DNA from: Salinivirgaceae bacterium | GTDB lineage: Bacteria; Bacteroidota; Bacteroidia; Bacteroidales; SZUA-534 | DNA length: 43,889 nucleotides | Reading direction: 5' to 3' | NCBI GenBank assembly: GCA_017474765.1 | Contig: JAFVGW010000028.1 | Span: 1 to 43,889 of the forward strand | Part shown: positions 22,891 to 32,004 of the stretch, piece by piece | How the letters are laid out: every line of letters starts with the position of its first letter | Numbering within the stretch: position 1 is the stretch's first letter | Position numbers and translations under genes: made by a program | The notes under the pieces: generated by a model | Seen by the model: only the letters and a program-made list of their open reading frames with translations | What the model was told of the DNA's origin: nothing | The model's database searches: none

Positions 22891-24414
22891 TCACCCATTA
22901 GCCTTCATCGCCGCCTCAATCCTCCGCAGCGTCTCTTCCTTGCCAATAAACTCGCAGATATCGAAAATGCTCGGACCTTGGCTGATACCCAGAATGGCAA
23001 TGCGCAGAGTGTTCATCAACTGCCCCATCGACATTTGGTTATCGACAATCCATTGGTGAATGGCAGGCTCGGTATCGGCGGCGGTAATCTTATCGAATTC
23101 AGCCAGTTTAGCGGCCAGTTTCTTCAGATTCTCAACATTTTCGGGCTTCCAGAACTTGGCAACCGACTTTTCGTCGTAATTGCTTGGCGCAACAAACATA
23201 TACTCGGTGAGCGGCAGCAAATCCTTTGGGAAAGTGGCGCGCTCCTTAATCAGCGACACGGCCTTGGCGGCACGTTCGGCGGTTGTTGAAACGCCCTTTT
23301 CGGCGAGCATAGGAAGCAGTAATTCAGCAAGTTTCGCATCGTCGCACTTGCGGATATACTGAGCGTTGAACCATTTTGCCTTTTCGGGATTGAAACGCGC
23401 TCCCGCCTTGCTCACTTTTTCGAGCGAGAAGGCCGAAATGAGTTCGTCCATCGAGAAAATCTCCTGCTCGGTGCCAGGGTTCCAGCCCAGCAGAGCCAGC
23501 ATATTTATAAATGCCTCAGGCAGATAGCCATCTTCGCGGTAGCCAGCCGAAACCTCGCCGTCGGGTGCTACCCAACGCAACGGGAACACGGGGAAACCGA
23601 ACTTGTCGCCGTCGCGTTTCGAGAGCTTGCCCTGCCCCTGCGGCTTAAGCAACAGCGGAAGGTGCGCAAACTGCGGCTGCGTGTCGGTCCAGCCGAAAGC
23701 GCGGTAAAGCAGGTAGTGCAGCGGCAGCGACGGCAGCCACTCCTCGCCGCGGATGACGTGCGAAATCTCCATCAGATGGTCGTCGACAATATTGGCCAAA
23801 TGATATGTCGGCAGTTGGTCGGCCGATTTGTAGAGCACCTTGTCGTCCAATGTCGATGTGTTTATGGTAATGTGTCCGCGGATTATATCGTCCATCTCAA
23901 CATTCTCGTTTTCAGGCATTTTGAAACGGACAACCCATTGGTCGCCACGTTCAATACGTTGCTTAACCTCGTCGGCAGAGAGTTGCAATGATGTTTCCAA
24001 CTGATTGCGAACCTGATAGTTATAGGCAAACGTCTGTCCTTTCGACTCTGCCTCTTTGCGCATAGCGTCGAGCGACTCTGCCGAATCAAACGCATAGTAG
24101 GCGTTGCCCGAATCGATAAGTTGCTGAGCGTATTGCAGATAGATTGCCTTGCGCTCACTTTGGCGGTAAGGTGCGTGCGGTCCACCCTGCTCTACGCCTT
24201 CGTCGGTTTTTATGCCGCACCATTTCAGCGCCTCAATAATGTAGGCTTCGGCTCCAGGCACAAAACGCTGAGAGTCAGTATCTTCGATACGAAGAATAAA
24301 ATCGCCGCCGTGGCTGCGGGCAAACAGATAGTTGTACAAAGCGGTGCGGACGCCTCCAATGTGAAGGGCTCCTGTGGGACTTGGTGCAAAGCGCACCCTA
24401 ACACGTCTTTCCAT
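22891..24414 (-). CDS. gltX: Glutamyl-tRNA synthetase
   Basis: This 507-residue class I synthetase has the HIGH-type signature HIGG at 18-21 in RFAPSPTGALHIGGVRTALYNYL. The KMSKS-type signature is KLSKRDGD near residue 262. The C-terminal anticodon-binding helices are complete and the length is normal. It charges tRNA-Glu with glutamate in the cytoplasm. A tRNA-Glu gene lies 76 bp upstream in the same direction, with an intrinsic terminator between. I find no consensus promoter in that gap, so gltX may rely on read-through from the tRNA promoter. Confidence 0.97.
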   Translation of the reverse strand: MERRVRVRFAPSPTGALHIGGVRTALYNYLFARSHGGDFILRIEDTDSQRFVPGAEAYIIEALKWCGIKTDEGVEQGGPHAPYRQSERKAIYLQYAQQLIDSGNAYYAFDSAESLDAMRKEAESKGQTFAYNYQVRNQLETSLQLSADEVKQRIERGDQWVVRFKMPENENVEMDDIIRGHITINTSTLDDKVLYKSADQLPTYHLANIVDDHLMEISHVIRGEEWLPSLPLHYLLYRAFGWTDTQPQFAHLPLLLKPQGQGKLSKRDGDKFGFPVFPLRWVAPDGEVSAGYREDGYLPEAFINMLALLGWNPGTEQEIFSMDELISAFSLEKVSKAGARFNPEKAKWFNAQYIRKCDDAKLAELLLPMLAEKGVSTTAERAAKAVSLIKERATFPKDLLPLTEYMFVAPSNYDEKSVAKFWKPENVENLKKLAAKLAEFDKITAADTEPAIHQWIVDNQMSMGQLMNTLRIAILGISQGPSIFDICEFIGKEETLRRIEAAMKANG

Positions 24415-24463
24415 AACAATACATCGTTAAAAGGTTCATAAACAGCACAAAAACTGCTTTAAA

Positions 24464-24490
24464 CAAAAAAAGCTGCCTTTCCGCAGCTTT
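24464..24490 (-). terminator. Terminator between tRNA-Glu and gltX
   Basis: On the minus strand AAAGCTGC pairs with GCAGCTTT over a 6-nt loop and continues into a T-run. The hairpin begins at the last base of the tRNA CCA end. Confidence 0.85.
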
Positions 24491-24564
24491 GGTAGTCGAT
24501 AGGAGAATCGAACTCCTATTTAGAGATTGAGAATCTCTCGTCCTAACCGTTAGACGAATCGACC
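24490..24564 (-). tRNA. tRNA-Glu (anticodon CTC)
   Basis: The minus strand folds into a complete cloverleaf: acceptor GGTCGAT/ATCGACT, D-arm GTC...GAC with AACGGTTAG loop, anticodon arm AGAGA-TTCTCAA-TCTCT with anticodon CTC, and T-arm AGGAG-TTCGATT-CTCCT, with an encoded CCA end. The CTC anticodon reads GAG. The first acceptor pair is G-T. Confidence 0.92.
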
Positions 24565-24589
24565 AGTTAGTTTGTCGTTTTGACGGGTG

Positions 24590-24619
24590 CAAAAGTAGTG
24601 GTTTTTCCGTTTGTTGCAA
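24590..24619 (-). promoter_or_regulatory. Promoter of tRNA-Glu
   Basis: TTG (24617-24619), exactly 19 nt, TACTTTTG (24590-24597) on the minus strand is a full consensus match. Predicted start is about 20 nt before the tRNA 5' end. Confidence 0.85.
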
Positions 24620-24693
24620 TAGGGTGACAAAAGTTTTTTTCGCAGAAAAGATGACTCGTCACTTTAAGGTTCGCCACATCAAGATTTTCATAT

Positions 24694-24701
24694 TATCTTT
24701 G
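24694..24701 (+). promoter_or_regulatory. -7 box for the UbiA-family gene
   Basis: TATCTTTG matches TAnnTTTG. Transcription would start near 24707, which argues against the GTG at 24714 as start codon. No clear TTG at -33. Confidence 0.55.
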
Positions 24702-24758
24702 AAGCACAAATAAGTGCGGCCACATACTGAAATGACAACGCACATCACATTATTAGTT

Positions 24759-25730
24759 ATGTACAAATATTTAAAAATCATACGATGGCCGAATCTACTG
24801 ATTGTGCCGTTCACAATGATTCTGATGCGCTACTGCATCATCAAGCCGATACTCGACTACCAATATTCGATTCAGTTGGGTGAACTTGTAACCTTACAAT
24901 TATCAGGGATTTATTTCACCATTCTGATACTAATAAATGTGCTGCAAGGTGCCGCAGGATATGTCATTAACGACTATTTCGACCGCAGGATTGACAACAT
25001 CAACCGCCCCGACGAGGTGATTGTGGACCGCACGCTGCCGCGTCGGCACGCCATAATCTACCACTCCGTCCTCAACGCATTGGCCATTCTGCTTGCGGCG
25101 GCATTTGCGTGGCACTTCGGCAGAATCTCTATTCTGCTTTTTTACCTGATGGTTTCGGGATTATATTGGTTATATTCAACCACTTACAAAAAGCAATTAC
25201 TTGTCGGCAACATTGTTGTGGCATTAGTAACCGCCTCAATACCAATACAAGAAGGTATTTTCGAGTGCGCTGAACTGGCCCGCGCATACGGAATCGACAT
25301 AATCGCCAAAGGACTGACTTTCAAACCAATACTATATTGGACGGCGGGATTCGCCTTTTTTGCCTTCCTGACCAATCTTATCCGTGAGATTGTAAAAGAC
25401 ATGGAAGATGTTGAAGGCGACTGCTACTGCGGCTGCGACACACTCCCCATCCACTTCGGAATGCGGATATCGAAAGTTGTTGTAGTGTCGCTGTTCTTAC
25501 TTATGATAGCCAGTTTGTTGGCCGCTTACCAACTATTTTTGCACGATTTTCTGACGCTGACATACATCTCCGCGCTATTGATAGCCCCCTCTTGTGCAGC
25601 CGCCTTCATGACCATCCGCGCAAGCGAGGTAAAACATTACAAACGAATCAGCGCACTTATCAAAATAGTAATGGTGTTGGGCGGACTGTATTCGGTTCTT
25701 GCCAGCCAAATCATACAGTTTGTTGTGTGA
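24759..25730 (+). CDS. UbiA-family prenyltransferase, geranylgeranylglycerol-phosphate synthase-like
   Basis: I chose the ATG at 24759 (MYKYLKIIRWPNLLIVPFT), which matches the conserved start of the family and fits the promoter; in-frame starts at 24714 and 24732 are possible. The protein has about 323 residues and eight to nine hydrophobic segments. The first Asp-rich motif is NDYFDRRID (NDxxDxxxD) and the second is DMEDVEGD near residue 220. They bind Mg2+ and the prenyl diphosphate. In Bacteroidota these inner-membrane enzymes are usually annotated as geranylgeranylglycerol-phosphate geranylgeranyltransferase; a menaquinone-type acceptor cannot be excluded. The gene is monocistronic by spacing. 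Confidence 0.85.
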   Translation: MYKYLKIIRWPNLLIVPFTMILMRYCIIKPILDYQYSIQLGELVTLQLSGIYFTILILINVLQGAAGYVINDYFDRRIDNINRPDEVIVDRTLPRRHAIIYHSVLNALAILLAAAFAWHFGRISILLFYLMVSGLYWLYSTTYKKQLLVGNIVVALVTASIPIQEGIFECAELARAYGIDIIAKGLTFKPILYWTAGFAFFAFLTNLIREIVKDMEDVEGDCYCGCDTLPIHFGMRISKVVVVSLFLLMIASLLAAYQLFLHDFLTLTYISALLIAPSCAAAFMTIRASEVKHYKRISALIKIVMVLGGLYSVLASQIIQFVV

Positions 25731-25771
25731 TTTCGCAACACCAAAACCATATAAAACGCTCAATCAAAATC

Positions 25772-25803
25772 TTGCGGATTTTCGTAAAAAACGCTTACTT
25801 TTG
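25772..25803 (+). promoter_or_regulatory. Promoter of the YebC-family gene
   Basis: TTG (25772-25774), 21 nt, TACTTTTG (25796-25803) matches consensus; predicted start near 25809, about 35 nt before the ATG. Confidence 0.75.
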
Positions 25804-25843
25804 CGCCGTCAAAAAAAATTACAAAATCTAAACAGAATACAAT

Positions 25844-26554
25844 ATGGGACGTGCGTTTGAATACCGCAGAGCAGCCAAAGAGAAACGTTGGGGACACATG
25901 TCGAGAATGTTCCCGAAACTGGCGAAACAGATTACTGCCGCAGCAAAAGAAGGCGGAATGGACCCCGACATGAACCCGAAACTGAGGACCGCCATCCAGA
26001 ATGCCAAAGCCGAAAACATGCCGAAAGACAACATCGATGCCGCCATCAAACGTGCAGCAGGCAAGGATGTTGATGCATACACTGAAGTCAACTACGAGGG
26101 CAAAGGGCCTCACGGAGTGCTGGTTTTTGTGGAGTGCATGACCGACAACACAACCCGCACCGTAGCCAATGTTAAATCGTACTTCAACAAGCACGACGGC
26201 GGACTTGTTCCGACAGGCTCACTTGAGTTCATGTTCTCGCGCAAGGCTGTGGTTGAGTTCGAAAAAAAGCCCGACCTCAACCTCGAAGACCTTGAACTTG
26301 AGTTGATTGACGCTGGACTGGAGAGTTTCGACGTTGACGAGAACACCGTTTACGCTTACGCAGAATACACCGAATTCGGAAACCTCACCCAAGCCATCGA
26401 AAAGGCTGGCATCGAGATTAAGAAAGCCACTCTGCAACGCTTCCCGCAGAATCCTGTGGAGTTCACCGAAGAGCAGATTGCAGACATCGACAAACTGATT
26501 GACAAACTTGAGGAGGACGACGACGTTCAGGCCGTTTACACTAACATTGCCTAA
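25844..26554 (+). CDS. YebC/PmpR-family regulator or translation factor
   Basis: This 236-residue protein begins [19 protein letters not shown] and contains [17 protein letters not shown] and [19 protein letters not shown], signatures of the YebC/PmpR (TACO1-like) family across three domains. Members were annotated as DNA-binding regulators. Recent work on the family favours a role in relieving ribosome stalling. The sequence does not decide between them. The protein has the standard length and no lesions. It has its own consensus promoter and a terminator 23 bp after the stop. Confidence 0.95.
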   Translation: MGRAFEYRRAAKEKRWGHMSRMFPKLAKQITAAAKEGGMDPDMNPKLRTAIQNAKAENMPKDNIDAAIKRAAGKDVDAYTEVNYEGKGPHGVLVFVECMTDNTTRTVANVKSYFNKHDGGLVPTGSLEFMFSRKAVVEFEKKPDLNLEDLELELIDAGLESFDVDENTVYAYAEYTEFGNLTQAIEKAGIEIKKATLQRFPQNPVEFTEEQIADIDKLIDKLEEDDDVQAVYTNIA

Positions 26555-26576
26555 TCCTCTAACGGATAAAAGATTG

Positions 26577-26604
26577 AAGCCGCCCTGCCTGGACGGCTTT
26601 TTTT
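26577..26604 (+). terminator. Intrinsic terminator after the YebC-family gene
   Basis: AAGCCG pairs with CGGCTT across an 11-nt loop and is followed by a run of seven T. Confidence 0.85.
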
Positions 26605-26729
26605 GTGCCCTTTTTTCACTTTTTTTTGAGATTTTGAGAATCAAAAGGACAATCAACACATTTTATTCCTAATTTTATGCAATCGATTAAATCGTTTTTT
26701 TCTTGAAAACCGCTTAAAGTTTGCACATC

Positions 26730-27239
26730 ATGGATACGGAATGCAAAACACGCGAGGAAGTTTTTTTTAGCAAATTCAATTACAGGCTCTCGTCGTTTTT
26801 TCACGATGACTACACTGAGATTGACAGTATCGAAACGCCTGCCACATTCATGATTGTGTACGAAAAGAAACTTGCGCAGAAGGAATTCGATTTGTTCGAC
26901 CGCCTGCAGTTCCGCATTTTCTATGACAAGGAAATCATTACGGGCTCCAACCCCATCAACGTCAAACTGCTGAGCGACTGCTATTCGGCCGAATCGGTAA
27001 TGCAACTTGCAAAAACTATTTCCGGTATCTTCGGTCTCGACGATTCGGGCACAAGTAGCAGCGCCGACATCAGTTTCTATTCAGCCGACGAATATGACCT
27101 GTTCTGGACCATCGGCGACGGTGAAAGTTTCATCAGCATTGAACGCGACGCAAAAGACGGTCTGTCGCTCAACATCTTGTTCTACAACAACTTGATTGGG
27201 CAAAGCGTTGGCGATTTGCTCATGCCCGAAAAAGCGTAA
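26730..27239 (+). CDS. Conserved-looking soluble protein of unknown function
   Basis: I chose the ATG at 26730 (MDTECKTREEVFFSKFNYRL), 169 residues. It has no signal peptide or membrane segment and is acidic. It alternates hydrophobic and charged residues in a manner typical of an alpha/beta cytoplasmic protein (PATFMIVYEKKLAQKEFDLFDRLQFRIFYDKEI, YDLFWTIGDGESFISIERD). I do not recognise a family. It lies upstream of the M16 peptidase gene, which has its own promoter 44 bp after this stop, so they need not share a transcript. Confidence 0.65.
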   Translation: MDTECKTREEVFFSKFNYRLSSFFHDDYTEIDSIETPATFMIVYEKKLAQKEFDLFDRLQFRIFYDKEIITGSNPINVKLLSDCYSAESVMQLAKTISGIFGLDDSGTSSSADISFYSADEYDLFWTIGDGESFISIERDAKDGLSLNILFYNNLIGQSVGDLLMPEKA

Positions 27240-27282
27240 TTTATTTGGTGTCGGGGGTTATGTATTAGGTGCTAGTTTTTGC

Positions 27283-27290
27283 TACCTTTG
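27283..27290 (+). promoter_or_regulatory. -7 box deciding the start of the M16 peptidase gene
   Basis: TACCTTTG matches TAnnTTTG. Transcription from near 27296 would exclude any start codon upstream and supports the TTG at 27313. Confidence 0.6.
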
Positions 27291-27312
27291 CGGCTCGTTA
27301 AAACAAGCAGTT

Positions 27313-28536
27313 TTGGCCGAATACGAATATCATAGGTTAGCAAACGGAATCCGCGTAATCCACAGTCAGTCAAGCACACCCGTGGCTCATATGGGCGTGG
27401 TGATTAACACTGGCTCACGCGACGAACTCGAGAATGAGCACGGCATTGCGCACATGATTGAGCACGTGATTTTCAAAGGCACGCGCAAACGCAAGGCTTA
27501 CAACGTGATAAGTTGCCTTGAGAACGTTGGCGGCGAGATTGACGCCTACACTACCAAGGAAGAGACGTGCGTCTATGGTACTTTTCTGAAAGACTACTAC
27601 GGCCGCGCGATGGAACTGTTTGCCGACATCATCTTCAACTCAACCTTCCCCGACCACGAGTGCGAGAAAGAGAAGGAAGTGATTGTGGATGAGATAAATT
27701 CTTACAAGGATTCGCCAGGCGACCTGATTTTCGACGATTTTGAAGACCTGATTTTCAGCGGGCACACCATCGGCCGCAACATTTTGGGCACGCCCGAATC
27801 GATTGCCCGTTACAACCACACTGATATTCTGCGTTTTATCGGCCGCACCTACAACACAGACCAGATTGCAATCTGCTCTGTGGGGCCAGTCGATTTCAAG
27901 ACCATTGTGCGGCTTGCCGAGCGCCATTTCGGCCCGATTGCCACAAAAAAACGCGATTTCAAGCGAATACCTGTAAACCCTTACTCACCGCATCTGCTTG
28001 AAGTTGAGCTCGATACCCACCAGTCGCACTGCATTTTCGGCAACCGCGCCTACCCAACCGACCATCAGAACCGTTTAGCATTCGAACTGATTAACAACAC
28101 ATTGGGCGGCCCTGGAATGAACTGTCGGCTGAACCTTGCACTGCGCGAGAAGCACGGCTACACCTACAACATCGAGTCGTTCTACACCCCATACTCCGAC
28201 ACGGGCGCCTTCGGCATCTATTTCGGCACTGATTATGAGAAGATTGACCGATGCCTGACCATCATCCGCCGCGAGTTGCGCCGCCTGCGCGAAGAACGCA
28301 TGGGCACACTGCAACTCGACCGCGCCAAAAAGCAAATGATTGGCCAACTTGCCATCAGTACCGAGAACTACTCGGGTCTGATGCTCAACCTTGGCCGCAG
28401 TTGCTTGATTTTCGACACCATCGACCCGCTCAGCGAAGTCTGCGACAAAATCAACAAACTCACCAGCACTGACCTGCTCGAAGTGGCCAACGAGACGCTT
28501 GACGACAAGATGTTCTCGACGCTGATTTTCAAATAA
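27313..28536 (+). CDS. M16-family zinc metallopeptidase, probable TTG start
   Basis: The open frame reaches back into the preceding gene, but no ATG fits. The TTG at 27313 (LAEYEYHRLANGIRVIH) matches the usual family start (EYxxxxLxNGxRV) and lies 17 nt after a predicted transcription start. This gives 407 residues, the normal size of a single M16 peptidase. The inverted zinc motif HxxEH is HMIEH in HGIAHMIEHVIFKGT, and the distal Glu lies in EKEKEVIVDEINSYKD. The second half carries the R/Y substrate loop (REKHGYTYNIESFY). No signal peptide is seen, so it is cytoplasmic and related to processing-peptidase-like PqqL/YmxG proteins. Substrate unknown. The gene converges on rnhB with no clear terminator in the 68-bp gap. 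Confidence 0.87.
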   Translation: MAEYEYHRLANGIRVIHSQSSTPVAHMGVVINTGSRDELENEHGIAHMIEHVIFKGTRKRKAYNVISCLENVGGEIDAYTTKEETCVYGTFLKDYYGRAMELFADIIFNSTFPDHECEKEKEVIVDEINSYKDSPGDLIFDDFEDLIFSGHTIGRNILGTPESIARYNHTDILRFIGRTYNTDQIAICSVGPVDFKTIVRLAERHFGPIATKKRDFKRIPVNPYSPHLLEVELDTHQSHCIFGNRAYPTDHQNRLAFELINNTLGGPGMNCRLNLALREKHGYTYNIESFYTPYSDTGAFGIYFGTDYEKIDRCLTIIRRELRRLREERMGTLQLDRAKKQMIGQLAISTENYSGLMLNLGRSCLIFDTIDPLSEVCDKINKLTSTDLLEVANETLDDKMFSTLIFK

Positions 28537-28604
28537 AAGACGAACGGGTTACGCTGCGCTGTTGAACAAGTTTAACCAGTTGGAATCCCGACACTTCCTA
28601 AATT

Positions 28605-29213
28605 TCAAATTCCAAAATCGAACGACAGCTGCTGGTCGAGCAGGCGGAACGAACGCCGATGATATGGCGTGATTCCGTATTTGGCAATAGCCGCACGGTG
28701 GTCGGCGGTTGGGTAACCTTTGTTTTTTGCCCAGTTGTATTGTGGAAATTCCTTGTCAATCTGCTTCATAAAATCGTCGCGGAAGGTTTTGGCCAGTACC
28801 GATGCCGCCGCAATCGACAGATATTTCCCATCGCCTTTGACAATCGTCTGGTGCGGCACATCGTGGTATTTGCGGAAACGGTTGCCATCCACAATTATGA
28901 AGTCGGGGCGAACCGTGAGTTGGTCGAGAGCAAGATGCATTGACGCGATTGATGCGTTCAGGATGTTTATTTCATCGATTTTTTCGGCGTCGAGTTTGGC
29001 TACAGCGTAGGCTGCGGCTTCGCGCATAATGACATCGCGCAACTGATAGCGCTGTTTCTCAGTCAGTTGCTTTGAATCGTTAAGTTTATCGTTGCTGAAA
29101 TCGGGCGGCAGAATGACTGCGGCCGCAAAAACAGGGCCTGCCAGGCATCCGCGCCCAGCCTCATCGCAGCCCGCCTCATTGGCCAATCCGCTGAAATTGA
29201 GTTCAAGCATCAA
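28605..29213 (-). CDS. rnhB: Ribonuclease HII
   Basis: This 202-residue protein has the RNase HII signature [22 protein letters not shown], with the catalytic Asp-Glu pair at residues 17-18. The second Asp is in FIIVDGNRF and the later Asp in [14 protein letters not shown]. It removes RNA from RNA-DNA hybrids, including single embedded ribonucleotides. The start overlaps the stop of the upstream OMP gene by 4 bp, so the two are translationally coupled in the DUF4270-OMP-rnhB operon. The next codon is also ATG, so the start may be one codon later. Confidence 0.95.
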   Translation of the reverse strand: MMLELNFSGLANEAGCDEAGRGCLAGPVFAAAVILPPDFSNDKLNDSKQLTEKQRYQLRDVIMREAAAYAVAKLDAEKIDEINILNASIASMHLALDQLTVRPDFIIVDGNRFRKYHDVPHQTIVKGDGKYLSIAAASVLAKTFRDDFMKQIDKEFPQYNWAKNKGYPTADHRAAIAKYGITPYHRRSFRLLDQQLSFDFGI

Positions 29214-30469
29214 TAGAAACGACGTTTCTGGAACCAGTAATCGATGTAGGTCAGATTCAGGCCAAACTGCAGCGACTGATGAAGCACAAGCAGGTTGTCG
29301 AGGGTTCCCTGCTGTTTATACATGCAGTAGGTGTTGAACCTGATGGCGCGGATTCTGAATCCCACTCCTGCTGACAATTTGAATGATTTGAGCGTGTAAT
29401 GGTCGACTCGGCAAATGCCGCTTTCAAATCCACCTCCTGCACGGAAAACAAGGTCAAATTGGCGACCAAGTTTATTAGGAATGTACTCGCAGCCCAAATT
29501 GAGCGATTTGTTATCGATTAGTTTGGAACGCAAATCCTCAACATCGAATTTCGACAACGGATTATAGTTGAAATCGCCCGACACGGTGAATCTGCCAGCC
29601 TTGCAATATGAGACTCCGAAACCAAACGTTGGCGGAAGTTTTGTGTATCGGTCGTAGTCATCGTCATCGAAATAAACCGTGTCAATCAGACCGATACGAT
29701 AGAAAGTGTTTGTGGCGATTTCTTTTCGGCTGCAACGCAAAATACCCGGAGTGCTTGCTATGGCACCGACTGTCAGTGTTTTGTTTTTCGACAGCGGAAT
29801 GTCTTGCTGCAAACCAAAATCGAGTTTTCCACCAGTGTAGTAATCTGTTTTTTCGATGTAGATTGAAAATTCGTCTGCAGACGACATGGCCATCGACTGC
29901 CGCTCGGTTTTAGGGCCGAAGAGCAACGATGCGTTCATACCTAACGACGTGTGCTTGAACAAATCGACACCCAGACCGACATAAGCCCACGTGAGGCCAC
30001 CCAGCCCCTCAACTCGTGACATATACTTATTTTCGCCACCACCCGACACGTATTCTTTCGACTCCAAGGTGTAGCCCACACTCGTGTATGGTGCCAGACC
30101 AAACGATATACCCAAACGGTCGCTTGGGGCCATGGTAAGCGAGAAATACGACACATTGCCATTCATTTTGTCGCCAGAGTCGAGGTGAGTCTCAATATGC
30201 TCATAGTCCAAGTGCACACCGATATCGAACAAGACCATTGTAGAATCGAGCGAGGCGTATGATGCGGGATTTATCGTATTGACGTAACGTTCTGACCGTA
30301 AGGCAATTCCAACACCACCCATCGACGAGTTTCGCCCATGTCCCATCTGTTCATACAGACCGACACCATATTTTGAATATGGAGAAATCGTATTGTTCTG
30401 ACATACTGACACTTGCGTCACCGCCATCATTAAAAGCGCCACAACCGTAAATTTCATTTTTCCACTCAT
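29210..30469 (-). CDS. Outer-membrane barrel protein, FadL/PorV-like
   Basis: This 419-residue protein has a signal peptide ([24 protein letters not shown]) and a mature start [18 protein letters not shown]...[13 protein letters not shown]. The arrangement of SxYSxYGxG then [19 protein letters not shown] is typical of a Bacteroidota family of FadL-like 14-strand barrels annotated only as outer-membrane proteins. Many amphipathic strands follow to the C-terminal [12 protein letters not shown]. It may import hydrophobic compounds or act as a T9SS-associated barrel; the sequence does not decide. It follows the DUF4270 gene by 7 bp and overlaps rnhB by 4 bp. A second ATG (MKFTVV) is equally plausible. 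Confidence 0.75.
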   Translation of the reverse strand: MSGKMKFTVVALLMMAVTQVSVCQNNTISPYSKYGVGLYEQMGHGRNSSMGGVGIALRSERYVNTINPASYASLDSTMVLFDIGVHLDYEHIETHLDSGDKMNGNVSYFSLTMAPSDRLGISFGLAPYTSVGYTLESKEYVSGGGENKYMSRVEGLGGLTWAYVGLGVDLFKHTSLGMNASLLFGPKTERQSMAMSSADEFSIYIEKTDYYTGGKLDFGLQQDIPLSKNKTLTVGAIASTPGILRCSRKEIATNTFYRIGLIDTVYFDDDDYDRYTKLPPTFGFGVSYCKAGRFTVSGDFNYNPLSKFDVEDLRSKLIDNKSLNLGCEYIPNKLGRQFDLVFRAGGGFESGICRVDHYTLKSFKLSAGVGFRIRAIRFNTYCMYKQQGTLDNLLVLHQSLQFGLNLTYIDYWFQKRRFY

Positions 30470-30476
30470 AGCGCCA

Positions 30477-31838
30477 TCAGTATGTAATATAATAAACCAT
30501 CAGTTGTACATTCTCGGCATACGTCGAATTGTCGTCAACGACAAGCCGCTTGAACGTTGTAGAATTTTCATCATCTCCCGGCAGAACTATCAATGCCAGC
30601 TCCGAGTCTGCAATAGTAAGTATTCGGCTTCGCACAAAACGCAACAGCGAGAACGAATAAAAAGGCTGTCCGTCCTCAGCAGAATAGTAAATCGGCGAAC
30701 TTACAATGTTTCCTGTCATGTCTGTCAGATTCGACAAAAGATCGTTTGAGTCGTCGGTGACAGCCAAAAACAATGTGGATGGCAACGGATAGGTTTCATC
30801 AAATGAATATTCCTTGGGCTTAATCATAAGTCGGGCGTCAATCACAGTCATATATTCCGATGCTGTGCGCAATACCGGAAGCGAAGGAAAATCGATACGC
30901 AAGGCCAGTCCACTACCCGTCTGGATGTAAGCTTTATTACCGCTAAGCGAAGAATTTACCATTTCTCCGTAGCCGTCGAGATTCTCGAAAAGCGTACCGC
31001 TTCTGTCGTTATTCAAATATGTGTACTGATATGCGCCCTGCTTGGCAATGAACTTCATATATGAACCATCCTCGTCATCACCCGACTCGTGATAATAGAG
31101 TCTGATTTCGAATTCACCAGCATCTTCAATCTTTTTTGCGTAAGAAATTAGCGCCGACTCCGACAGCCCGACAAATCCCAGCCCCCAAGTGAAATCTTTG
31201 GTTTGCGGCACTATACAAACGCCACGGAAGAATTCTTCAAAATATTCGTTATTGTCCATCACGTCATCGGCTTGTTTCAGCATGTTGAACCACATTTGCC
31301 CGACACTGTCCGACATTCGTGCCCACGACACGTCTCCGATTTTGGGACTTGGATTAAGACTAACCGTTGCCAATTCCTTATCGCCGCGCAATAGTCTCTG
31401 ATTATTGAACATCGTCTGCCGAAGCGAATTATATGGTGGTTTCATTTCTTCAAGCACCTCATATAGTTTAACCTCACGCGGCGACACTGTATCGCCAGCC
31501 CATTTTCCGTTAGGCTTGAAACAAACAAGCATACTGTCATAAACCGCATCTTCGGCCACATTGGTTTTCATGGCGAAGTTTATCGGCACATAAACCTCCG
31601 TCTGAACGTTGCCTATGTCATCATCTTTCAAATAACCAAGAAAAATATCGGAAACGCCGGTGGTTACAAAACTGTCGAGCCTGATGGTTGACAATTTCAA
31701 TGAGAACGAATCAACATAACCGATAACCGCTTTATTGTCCAAGAAAACATTGCCGACGTCGAATGAGTCGCTATCGTTGTCGCAAGTATAGAATATTGCA
31801 GCGATTGCACTGACTAACAATAAAATGCGAAATTTCAT
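30477..31838 (-). CDS. DUF4270 family lipoprotein
   Basis: This 453-residue protein has a lipobox ending FYTC (Cys19) followed by DNDSDSFDVGNVFLD. The block VIGYVDSFSLKLSTIRLDSFVTTGVSDIFLGYLKDDDIGNVQTEVYVPINF is the recognisable DUF4270 N-terminus, found in surface or periplasmic lipoproteins of Bacteroidota without known function. The rest is beta-rich and ends VQLMVYYITY. It opens the DUF4270-OMP-rnhB operon and has a consensus promoter. The steady association of a DUF4270 lipoprotein with a barrel is consistent with an outer-membrane complex, by inference only. Confidence 0.87.
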   Translation of the reverse strand: MKFRILLLVSAIAAIFYTCDNDSDSFDVGNVFLDNKAVIGYVDSFSLKLSTIRLDSFVTTGVSDIFLGYLKDDDIGNVQTEVYVPINFAMKTNVAEDAVYDSMLVCFKPNGKWAGDTVSPREVKLYEVLEEMKPPYNSLRQTMFNNQRLLRGDKELATVSLNPSPKIGDVSWARMSDSVGQMWFNMLKQADDVMDNNEYFEEFFRGVCIVPQTKDFTWGLGFVGLSESALISYAKKIEDAGEFEIRLYYHESGDDEDGSYMKFIAKQGAYQYTYLNNDRSGTLFENLDGYGEMVNSSLSGNKAYIQTGSGLALRIDFPSLPVLRTASEYMTVIDARLMIKPKEYSFDETYPLPSTLFLAVTDDSNDLLSNLTDMTGNIVSSPIYYSAEDGQPFYSFSLLRFVRSRILTIADSELALIVLPGDDENSTTFKRLVVDDNSTYAENVQLMVYYITY

Positions 31839-31863
31839 ATTCTTTTTTTACGAATAGGATGCT

Positions 31864-31895
31864 CAAAATTAAATGTCCATAAATGCCCGCATCAA
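31864..31895 (-). promoter_or_regulatory. Promoter of the DUF4270-OMP-rnhB operon
   Basis: TTG (31893-31895), 21 nt, TAATTTTG (31864-31871) on the minus strand matches consensus; predicted start is about 20 nt before the ATG at 31838. The rest of the gap to 32004 is AT-rich, with AACTTA repeats, and holds nothing else. Confidence 0.75.
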
Positions 31896-32004
31896 CACAG
31901 CCATGGCATTTGCGGCAAAATAACTACATAAATCTAACAAACGCGAATTTTTTGAGAATATTTCGCGAACAGATAGTTGAACTTAAAACTTCATAACTTA
32001 TAAC

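Noticed and set aside
24415..24490. T-box or uncharged-tRNA attenuator before gltX
   Set aside because: No T-box sequence or specifier stem is seen, and T-boxes are not known from Bacteroidota. The hairpin is a plain terminator after the tRNA.
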